Shown here piece by piece: positions 7,573-14,554 of a stretch of 32,276 nt of DNA. This DNA comes from Muribaculaceae bacterium (GTDB lineage Bacteria > Bacteroidota > Bacteroidia > Bacteroidales > Muribaculaceae). Position 1 is the stretch's first letter; the number at the start of each line of letters is the position of its first letter. The notes below the pieces were generated by a model. The model did no database searches. It was given only the letters and a program-made list of their open reading frames with translations, and was not told the DNA's origin. Both the position numbers and the translations under genes were made by a program. The DNA lies in the NCBI GenBank assembly GCA_022509105.1, contig JAFLTV010000026.1:1-32276 (forward strand), read 5' to 3'.

Positions 7573-8808
7573 ATGATCGAAGATAACATTATAAATAAAG
7601 AAGCTAATGAAAAGGCAGTGCTGGTAGGGCTTGTCACTCTTAAGCAGGATGAAGCAAAGGTAAGGGAATATCTTGATGAGCTCGATTTCCTCGCTCAGAC
7701 AGCCGGTGCGCAACCTGTGAAGCAATTCATACAAAAACTCGATTATCCAAACCCTCGCACCTATGTAGGGAAAGGTAAATTGGAGGAAATTAAGCTTTAT
7801 GTTGAAAATAATGATATAGGATTGGTTATTTTTGATGATGATTTATCAACAAAACAAATAGCCAATATCGAAAGCGAACTTAAAGTAAAAATACTCGACA
7901 GAACAAGTTTGATATTGGATATATTTGCCAAAAGAGCACAAACAGCCACTGCAAGAACGCAGGTAGAGCTGGCACAATATCAATATCTCCTCCCCCGACT
8001 TACAAGGATGTGGACTCACCTTGAACGCCAAAGAGGAGGCATCGGAATGAGAGGACCCGGAGAAACTCAGATCGAGACCGACCGAAGAATTATTTTAGAC
8101 AAAATTTCGAGATTAAAAGAGGAGCTCAAACATATCGACCGTCAAAAAAGTGTTCAAAGAAAAAACCGAGGCAAATTAACAAGGATTGCTTTAGTGGGAT
8201 ATACGAATGTGGGTAAATCAACCATAATGAACCTCCTTAGCAAGAGCGATGTGTTTGCCGAAAACAAGCTTTTTGCCACACTCGACACCACAGTCAGAAA
8301 AGTCATCATAGATAATCTTCCCTTCCTGCTCACAGACACTGTGGGTTTTATAAGAAAACTTCCAACTCATCTCGTAGATTCCTTCAAATCAACTTTGGAT
8401 GAAGTGAGAGAAGCTGATTTATTGGTGCATGTAGTCGACATTTCTCATAAAGGCTTTGAGGAACAGATTGAAGTTGTCAATTCCACTCTTCGCCAAGTGT
8501 GTGGAGATAAACCAATTCCTGTGGTTATGGTTTTCAATAAGATTGATGCCTTCACTTATAATCCTAAAGATGAAGATGATCTGACTCCTACAACTCGTGA
8601 GAATATATCCTTGGAAGAGTTCCAAAAAACATGGATGTCTAAAATGGCTAATGATTGTGTTTTTATTTCAGCTAAAGAACATATAAATATTGATGAACTT
8701 AAAAAACTCCTTTATGAAAAAGCAAGAATAATTCATTCCGAAAGATTCCCTTATAATGATTTCCTCTATCAAAAATATGACGAAAATTTAGAAATTGGAG
8801 ATGAATAA
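7573..8808 (+). CDS. hflX: Ribosome-associated GTPase HflX
   Basis: A 411-residue translational GTPase-family protein that binds the 50S subunit and splits or rescues stalled ribosomes. The N-terminal HflX domain (about 1-195) carries the family signature GGIGMRGPGETQIETDRR (about 155-172). The G domain has G1 GYTNVGKST (209-217), G3 DTVG (255-258) and G4 NKID (322-325). Length is typical. The coding end overlaps the start of the DUF4954 gene by 8 nt, so the two should be co-translated. Confidence 0.97.
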   Translation: MIEDNIINKEANEKAVLVGLVTLKQDEAKVREYLDELDFLAQTAGAQPVKQFIQKLDYPNPRTYVGKGKLEEIKLYVENNDIGLVIFDDDLSTKQIANIESELKVKILDRTSLILDIFAKRAQTATARTQVELAQYQYLLPRLTRMWTHLERQRGGIGMRGPGETQIETDRRIILDKISRLKEELKHIDRQKSVQRKNRGKLTRIALVGYTNVGKSTIMNLLSKSDVFAENKLFATLDTTVRKVIIDNLPFLLTDTVGFIRKLPTHLVDSFKSTLDEVREADLLVHVVDISHKGFEEQIEVVNSTLRQVCGDKPIPVVMVFNKIDAFTYNPKDEDDLTPTTRENISLEEFQKTWMSKMANDCVFISAKEHINIDELKKLLYEKARIIHSERFPYNDFLYQKYDENLEIGDE

Positions 8809-10477
8809 AAAAAATTTTAGAAATTTGACTTCTGAGGAAGTTATTCAACTTGAGAAACAAGGATGTAAGGCACAAGATTGGCAAAAAATCAAGATTTCAC
8901 CGGAACTAAATCTTCGTTATATTGAAAATGTCAAATTTCAGGGATTTCTTTTAATAGGGAAAGACGTTGTCCTTAAAGATATTCCGGGAGGAATCGGCAA
9001 TTGCGTCATAAACGAAGGAGCCCATATTAATAATGTATTCTGCATCCTGTTTGAAGAAGGGTCGAGACATGGTGTCGGAACTCAAATCTCCGTGCTTGAT
9101 GAAACCGGCTCGAGACCGGTGACCATATATCCGGGGATATCTTCTCAAATAGCCACTCTTATGGCAAGGCAACCGGGATGGATTAAAAATAAGCTCGAAA
9201 CCAATTTTGATGATTTCATAGAATCAAAAATAACATCTCCTGAAATAGGAGAAAAAGCAGTCATAATAAACAGTGGCCCGATATTAAATGTGCATATCGG
9301 CAGAGAAGTTATCGTTGAGGGTGCCACTCGACTCCTCAATGGGAGCATCATAAACAATGCGGGAGAAGGTAAAGGATTAGCTTATGTTGGAACCGGAGTA
9401 GATGCAGAAAATTTCATAATTGAAGACGGAAGTGTAAAAACAAAAGCAATTTTGGAAAACTGTTATGTGGGTCAGGGAGTTGAAATAGCCAAGGGCTTCA
9501 CCGCACATGATTCATTGTTTTTTGCGAACTCCACCCTTGAGAACGGCGAATCAAATTCAGTTCTTGCGGGCCCTTATTCCGTAAGTGTGCATAAGTCAAC
9601 CCTCCTTATAGGGATTCAGACTTCTTTCATGAATGCCGGATCAGGATCAAACCAAAGTAACCACATGTATAAATTAGGTCCGGTGCATTGGGGCGTGTTG
9701 GAACGGGGTGTAAAGACATCTTCAGGCTCTTATTTGATGCTTGGCGCTAAAATCGGGGCATTTTCATTGCTTATGGGTTCTCATAAGACACATCCGGATT
9801 CTTCTATGTTTCCGTTCTCCTATCTTTTCGGTGATGAAAGAGGAGCCACAGTTGTAGTTCCTGCAGCAATGCTTCGTTCGTGCGGCCTTATGAGAGATGA
9901 AATTAAATGGCCGAAGCGAGACAGAAGATTGAAACGTAAACTTCCATTGCATGATTTGATAAACTTCAATGTTTTGAATCCGGCAAGTGTCGACAGTATG
10001 CTGAAGGCGATCGACACCATTGAAGAACTTCTCACGAAGCCATCCGATGATGACCTTTTTATGAGGTTTAAAGGAATGAAATTCAGAAGAGCGGCATTGG
10101 AGAGAGCTACCTGGATTTATAGAATTGCGATATTTAAATATTTATCACAAAAACTCTCCGATAACAAGTTCCCTCAAGGAAAAAATGGGCAACCTGAAGA
10201 ATGGTTGGATCTGGGTGGTTTGATAATCACTCGTAGCTGTCTTAATAAAATCCTGGAAGCTGAAAATATAACCGATGCCGAAGCTCTTTTAAAAGAAGCT
10301 CATGACAATTTCGATCAGCTGGAGCTACAGTGGATTGCCGACCGATTTGATGAAAACTGGAAAAGCCAGGAAGAACAAATCAACATCTATGCAAAAAAAT
10401 TCGATGACATGGTGGAGGAAGACAAGGAAGAATATTTGAAAATGCTTGACGAAGAAACAAAAATGCTGGCTCTATAA
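8801..10477 (+). CDS. DUF4954 family protein (predicted left-handed beta-helix)
   Basis: A 558-residue protein of unknown function, recognised as a DUF4954-type protein common in Bacteroidota. The middle part (about 60-300) is Gly/Ile/Val-rich with hexapeptide-like turns, such as VIVEGATRLLNGSIINNA and GSVKTKAILENCYVGQGVEIAKG. This suggests a left-handed beta-helix like sugar-nucleotide or acyl transferases. The C-terminal ~150 residues are helical and charged. I chose the ATG at 8801 (MNKKNF) rather than an in-frame TTG six nt upstream; it overlaps the hflX stop as ATGAATAA. No signal peptide. Neighbours suggest co-expression with HflX but do not reveal the reaction. Confidence 0.75.
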   Translation: MNKKNFRNLTSEEVIQLEKQGCKAQDWQKIKISPELNLRYIENVKFQGFLLIGKDVVLKDIPGGIGNCVINEGAHINNVFCILFEEGSRHGVGTQISVLDETGSRPVTIYPGISSQIATLMARQPGWIKNKLETNFDDFIESKITSPEIGEKAVIINSGPILNVHIGREVIVEGATRLLNGSIINNAGEGKGLAYVGTGVDAENFIIEDGSVKTKAILENCYVGQGVEIAKGFTAHDSLFFANSTLENGESNSVLAGPYSVSVHKSTLLIGIQTSFMNAGSGSNQSNHMYKLGPVHWGVLERGVKTSSGSYLMLGAKIGAFSLLMGSHKTHPDSSMFPFSYLFGDERGATVVVPAAMLRSCGLMRDEIKWPKRDRRLKRKLPLHDLINFNVLNPASVDSMLKAIDTIEELLTKPSDDDLFMRFKGMKFRRAALERATWIYRIAIFKYLSQKLSDNKFPQGKNGQPEEWLDLGGLIITRSCLNKILEAENITDAEALLKEAHDNFDQLELQWIADRFDENWKSQEEQINIYAKKFDDMVEEDKEEYLKMLDEETKMLAL

Positions 10478-10507
10478 GCCTTTGAAATAGACATATCAAA
10501 AAAATTA

Positions 10508-10539
10508 CTTGCAAAAAAATAATAAAATAAGTAATTTTG
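10508..10539 (+). promoter_or_regulatory. rpsA promoter
   Basis: CTTG at 10508-10511, a 20-nt spacer, and TAATTTTG at 10532-10539 match the -33/-7 pattern. The leader to the rpsA ATG is about 55 nt. Confidence 0.62.
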
Positions 10540-10601
10540 CACGATAAGGTGAATTATGCCTTATTTATGAGAATTATTAACCCTTATTTATTAACCTTTT
10601 A

Positions 10602-12392
10602 ATGAGCGAAACAAAAGTTCAAACCCCGATTGAAGATTTCGATTGGGATGCCTATGCAAATGGCGAAACAGCCGGTTCGAAGAGCCGCGAAGAGCTGATC
10701 AGCACTTACGACGAATCTCTTAAGACGGCTAAAGACAATGAAGTGGTGACAGGTGTCATCAAATCAATCTCAAAACGTGAAGTTAGAGTGGATATCGGCA
10801 TGAAATCAGATGCTATTATCCCTATCTCTGAATTCCGTTATAATCCCGACCTGAAAGTTGGCGACGAAGTAGAGGTTTATATTGAAAACCTTGAAGACAA
10901 AAACGGCCAACTCAAACTTTCCCACAAGAAAGCTTGTCAGACCCGCAGTTGGGATCGCGTTAATCAAGCGCTTGAAAATGACGAAATTATCAAGGGATAC
11001 GTTAAATCTCGCACTAAAGGCGGTATGATTGTAGACGTATTCGGAATTGAAGCATTCCTGCCGGGATCACAAATCGATGTCCGTCCTATCAGAGACTATG
11101 ATGTTTTCGTTGATAAGACAATGGAATTTAAAGTCGTTAAGATCAATCAGGAATACAAAAACGTAGTTGTATCTCACAAAGCTCTTATCGAAGCTGAACT
11201 CGAGGCCCAAAAGAAGGAAATCATTTCCAAACTCGAAAAAGGCCAGGTGCTTGAAGGTAAAGTTAAAAATATCACTCCTTACGGAGTATTTGTTGACCTC
11301 GGCGGCGTAGACGGTCTCGTGCATATCACTGACCTCTCCTGGGGACGTGTTTCAGACCCGAGAGAAGTTGTTGAACTTGACCAGGATATCAAGGTTGTTA
11401 TCATAGACTTTGATAATGAAAAGAAACGCATTGCTCTTGGTGTTAAACAGCTTCTTCCTCATCCTTGGGACGCCCTTGACCAAAACATCAAGGTTGGCGA
11501 CAAAATCAAAGGAAAAGTTGTCGTTATGGCTGATTATGGTGCATTTGTGGAAGTTCAACCCGGAGTGGAAGGTTTGGTTCACGTTTCCGAAATGTCTTGG
11601 AGCCAACACCTTAGAAGCGCTCAAGATTTCTTGAAAGTTGGAGATGAAATCGAGGTTGTTGTCTTGACTCTCGACCGTGAAGACCGCAAGATGAGCCTCG
11701 GCATCAAACAGCTCAAGAACGATCCTTGGGAAAACATCGACGAAAAATATTCAATCGGTTCTCGTCACACTGCCAAAGTAAGAAACTTCACTAACTTCGG
11801 AGTATTCGTAGAAATAGAGGAAGGTGTTGACGGCTTAATCCACATCTCAGATCTCTCTTGGACCAAGAAGATCAAACACCCGAGTGAATTCACCCAGGTT
11901 GGCAATGAAATCGAAGTTCAGGTTCTTGAAATTGACAAAGACAACCGTCGTCTCTCATTAGGCCACAAGCAATTGGAAGAAAATCCTTGGGACGTATTCG
12001 AAACAATATTTACAGTTGGCTCCGTTCATGAAGGCACAATCACAGAATTGATGGACAAAGGCGCTGTAATCGCTCTTGAATATGGTGTTGAAGGATTTGC
12101 AACTCCCAAACATCTTGTGAAAGAAGATGGAACTCAGGCTAAACTTGATGAAAAACTTAATTTCAAGGTGATTGAGTTTAACAAAGACAGCAAGAGAATC
12201 ATCCTTTCTCACAGCAGAATAGCTGAAGATGCAAACAAAGCTGAAGTTAAGGCTCAAAAGCCCGCTTCCAAGAAGGCTCGTAAAGAAGAAGAGCAACCGC
12301 AATTAACCCAGAATGTTGAAAAAACAACTCTTGGTGATCTCGGAGCACTTCAGGCCTTAAAAGAACAACTTCAGAAAGAAGCTAAAAAATAA
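10602..12392 (+). CDS. rpsA: 30S ribosomal protein S1
   Basis: A 596-residue S1 with six S1/OB-fold repeats at about residues 44-111, 129-195, 215-283, 300-370, 387-457 and 474-541. The four central copies keep the family pattern GxVxxxxxYGxFVxxxxGVxGLVHxSxxSW. A Lys/Ala/Glu-rich tail follows. S1 recruits mRNA to the 30S subunit. This should matter in Bacteroidota, where most starts, including nearly all in this window, lack a Shine-Dalgarno sequence. The gene stands alone between a good promoter and a strong terminator. Confidence 0.97.
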   Translation: MSETKVQTPIEDFDWDAYANGETAGSKSREELISTYDESLKTAKDNEVVTGVIKSISKREVRVDIGMKSDAIIPISEFRYNPDLKVGDEVEVYIENLEDKNGQLKLSHKKACQTRSWDRVNQALENDEIIKGYVKSRTKGGMIVDVFGIEAFLPGSQIDVRPIRDYDVFVDKTMEFKVVKINQEYKNVVVSHKALIEAELEAQKKEIISKLEKGQVLEGKVKNITPYGVFVDLGGVDGLVHITDLSWGRVSDPREVVELDQDIKVVIIDFDNEKKRIALGVKQLLPHPWDALDQNIKVGDKIKGKVVVMADYGAFVEVQPGVEGLVHVSEMSWSQHLRSAQDFLKVGDEIEVVVLTLDREDRKMSLGIKQLKNDPWENIDEKYSIGSRHTAKVRNFTNFGVFVEIEEGVDGLIHISDLSWTKKIKHPSEFTQVGNEIEVQVLEIDKDNRRLSLGHKQLEENPWDVFETIFTVGSVHEGTITELMDKGAVIALEYGVEGFATPKHLVKEDGTQAKLDEKLNFKVIEFNKDSKRIILSHSRIAEDANKAEVKAQKPASKKARKEEEQPQLTQNVEKTTLGDLGALQALKEQLQKEAKK

Positions 12393-12414
12393 TATAAAAA
12401 GCTTGCATTTATCT

Positions 12415-12452
12415 TTAAAAATGGAGAAACTTCGGTTTTTCCATTTTTTTTT
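12415..12452 (+). terminator. rpsA terminator
   Basis: A stem of about 12 bp (AAAATGGAGAAA with TTTTTCCATTTT, one G-U) closes a CTTCGG hexaloop and runs into a long T tract ending at 12452. A strong intrinsic terminator. Confidence 0.8.
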
Positions 12453-12453
12453 G

Positions 12454-12461
12454 TAATTTTG
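12454..12461 (+). promoter_or_regulatory. Possible -7 box for the small secreted protein and ilvE
   Basis: TAATTTTG directly follows the rpsA terminator. A poor -33 (TTCG, 12431-12434) lies 19 nt upstream, inside the terminator loop. The leader to the ATG at 12483 would be about 15 nt. Confidence 0.38.
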
Positions 12462-12482
12462 AATTCTGCATAGTCTAAAGAA

Positions 12483-12821
12483 ATGAATAGGCTGAGAAAG
12501 ATATTTGTTTTACTATTAACAGTGGCCTGTCTGGCTGCTCCCTCGCTTTTTGCTCAAAATGCGGCACATAAATGGGAGCCGTCCAAAAATATGCCCGAAA
12601 ATATGAAACGGATCCTTTCTCAGGAAGATATTCAGATTTTTACGGCTCCATCAACAATTTCTATTACAGTAAACCAGCCTGTAAACGTGAAAATATTCAC
12701 AATTCTTGGCAAATTGGTTTCCTCACAAAACCTGGAACCGGGCACTTATGAATATAAACTTAATACTCACGGAATATATATTATAAAGACTGCTGAAACA
12801 ACTTGCAAAGTTGCAATATAA
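12483..12821 (+). CDS. Small secreted protein with a type IX sorting-domain-like C-terminus
   Basis: 112 residues with a Sec signal peptide (about 1-24, likely cut before Q25 in LFAQ; C16 within TVAC is a weaker lipobox alternative). Residues about 49-112 resemble the C-terminal sorting domain of type IX secretion (T9SS) cargo: VNVKIFTILGKLV, then LEPGTYEYKL, HGIYIIK and a final CKVAI. This follows the family pattern of a strand ending GKLV, a G-turn, GxYIxK and a terminal KVxx. Almost nothing lies between signal and sorting domain, so the protein seems to be little more than a sorting domain. It could also be a truncated relic. ilvE follows after 19 nt. Confidence 0.65.
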   Translation: MNRLRKIFVLLLTVACLAAPSLFAQNAAHKWEPSKNMPENMKRILSQEDIQIFTAPSTISITVNQPVNVKIFTILGKLVSSQNLEPGTYEYKLNTHGIYIIKTAETTCKVAI

Positions 12822-12840
12822 ACCTTAAATAATAAAACCT

Positions 12841-13866
12841 ATGAAAGAAACAGAACTGGATTGGAAAAACCTCTCTTTCAGTTATTATCCATCAAAATAT
12901 AATGTGAGATGCACATTCAAAGATGGGAAATGGGGAGATATAGAAGTCTCTGACTCAGAGTATATTCCAATTCACATTGCCGCCACATGCCTGCATTATG
13001 GTCAAGAGATATTTGAAGGACTGAAGGCTTTTCGTGGCAAAGATGGCAAAATCAGAATTTTCCGTATGGAAGAAAATGCCAAAAGATTTATTCGTTCGGC
13101 TGAGGGTATTAAAATGGAACCCCTTCCCATAGATAAATTCTGCGAAATGGTCAAAAAAGTTGTAAAGCTGAACGAGGAACTTGTGCCCCCTTACGGTAGT
13201 GGAGCTTCTCTATACATTCGGCCATTAGAAATCGGAGTATCCGCTAAAGTGGGTGTGAGTCCTTCTTCCGAATATCTTGTCATAATGCTTGTAACCCCCG
13301 TAGGGCCCTACTTTAAAACAGGCTTCAAGCCTACTAAAGTATGTATCAGCCGTGAATATGACCGGGTGGCACCAAAAGGCACCGGTTCTTTGAAATTCGG
13401 AGGCAATTATGGAGCTTCACTTCTTGCAGGAGAGAAAGCTCATGAAATGGGTTATTCAGTGATGTTATATCTGGATCCCAAAGAAAAGAAATATATCGAC
13501 GAATGTGGTGCCGCCAATTTCTTTGCTATCAAAGACAATACCTATGTCACCCCTTCAAGCCAATCCATATTGCCTTCAATCACAAACATGAGTCTAAAGC
13601 AACTGGCAAAAGACTTAGGATTAAAAGTGGAAGAGAGAAATATAACAATCGAAGAACTTCCTACTTTTGAAGAGGCATCAGCATGTGGAACAGCTGCAGT
13701 TTGTTCACCTATAAGCCAGGTTGATGACCTTGACACCGGAACTTCTTATACATTCGGGAAACCCGATGAAGCTGGCCCCATCACTACAGCTCTTTACAAC
13801 AAACTTAGGGCCATTCAGCTTGGAGAAGAACCGGACGACCACAATTGGTGTGAAATTTTAGATTAA
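12841..13866 (+). CDS. ilvE: Branched-chain amino acid aminotransferase
   Basis: A 341-residue fold-type IV PLP aminotransferase that interconverts Leu, Ile and Val with their 2-oxo acids, using glutamate/2-oxoglutarate. The PLP-binding lysine is K185 in GTGSLKFGGNYGASL. FEGLKAFRG (about 58-66) and the phosphate-binding ASACGTAAVCSPI stretch near the C-terminus are also present. The length fits the longer BCAT2-like group. The stop codon shares one base with the start of the HD hydrolase gene (TAATG). Confidence 0.95.
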   Translation: MKETELDWKNLSFSYYPSKYNVRCTFKDGKWGDIEVSDSEYIPIHIAATCLHYGQEIFEGLKAFRGKDGKIRIFRMEENAKRFIRSAEGIKMEPLPIDKFCEMVKKVVKLNEELVPPYGSGASLYIRPLEIGVSAKVGVSPSSEYLVIMLVTPVGPYFKTGFKPTKVCISREYDRVAPKGTGSLKFGGNYGASLLAGEKAHEMGYSVMLYLDPKEKKYIDECGAANFFAIKDNTYVTPSSQSILPSITNMSLKQLAKDLGLKVEERNITIEELPTFEEASACGTAAVCSPISQVDDLDTGTSYTFGKPDEAGPITTALYNKLRAIQLGEEPDDHNWCEILD

Positions 13867-14420
13867 TGGATATTCAATCTAAAATAAATTTATTGTTCGA
13901 TAAGATATATGAAGACAATCCGGAACTTCGTCGGATTGTCTTCATTCATTCTTCAATGGTGGCCAATAAAGCACTGGATATTGCAATCAAAAAAAAACTT
14001 CCTCTAAAAAAAGAGGATATTTATGCGGCAGGAATGCTCCATGATATCGGAGTGATAAATTGCAATGCTCCTGGAATTCATGCCTTTGGTAATTTACCTT
14101 ATATATGCCACGGAATTGAAGGAGGAAAAATCTTGAGAGAAAACGGATTTGAAAAATATGCTTCCGTTTGCGAAAGACACACAGGGGCAGGTCTTTCTGT
14201 AAACGATATAAAAAATCAAAATCTCCCCCTACCTGAAAAAGACTTCTCTCCTCAAACACTGCTTGAAAAATTAATCTGTTACGCTGATAAATTCTTTTCA
14301 AAAAGCAAGAACCTGACAGAAGAAAAACCTCTCTCAAAGATTATACAACAAATGAAAAATCATGGAGAGGAGTCTTATTATAAATTTCTGCAACTTCATT
14401 CCCTTTTTTCTGCGGAATAA
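13866..14420 (+). CDS. HD-domain phosphohydrolase
   Basis: A 184-residue HD-superfamily protein. The metal-binding set is visible as H28 (IHSSMVA), H59-D60 (MLHDIG), H82 (CHGIEGG), H105 (ERHTGAG) and D141 (YADKFF). Such proteins hydrolyse phosphate esters or nucleotides; the substrate cannot be told. No signal peptide or membrane segment is seen. Its ATG overlaps the ilvE stop by 1 nt, implying translational coupling, though no functional link to branched-chain amino acids is known to me. Confidence 0.85.
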   Translation: MDIQSKINLLFDKIYEDNPELRRIVFIHSSMVANKALDIAIKKKLPLKKEDIYAAGMLHDIGVINCNAPGIHAFGNLPYICHGIEGGKILRENGFEKYASVCERHTGAGLSVNDIKNQNLPLPEKDFSPQTLLEKLICYADKFFSKSKNLTEEKPLSKIIQQMKNHGEESYYKFLQLHSLFSAE

Positions 14421-14495
14421 ACTGGCAATCTAAGCCCGTTGAACTATTTATTCTGTCTTCTTTTAACATAATTTATTGTAATGAGTCTTTAACAT

Positions 14496-14528
14496 TTTGA
14501 TTAAATTCACGTTTTATTGGTAACTTTG
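14496..14528 (+). promoter_or_regulatory. Promoter of the LptD-like gene
   Basis: TTTG at 14496-14499, a 21-nt spacer, and TAACTTTG at 14521-14528. The predicted leader to the TTG start at 14555 is about 20 nt, which supports that start. Confidence 0.63.
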
Positions 14529-14554
14529 CGTTCAATTAGCGATTTTCTAACAAT

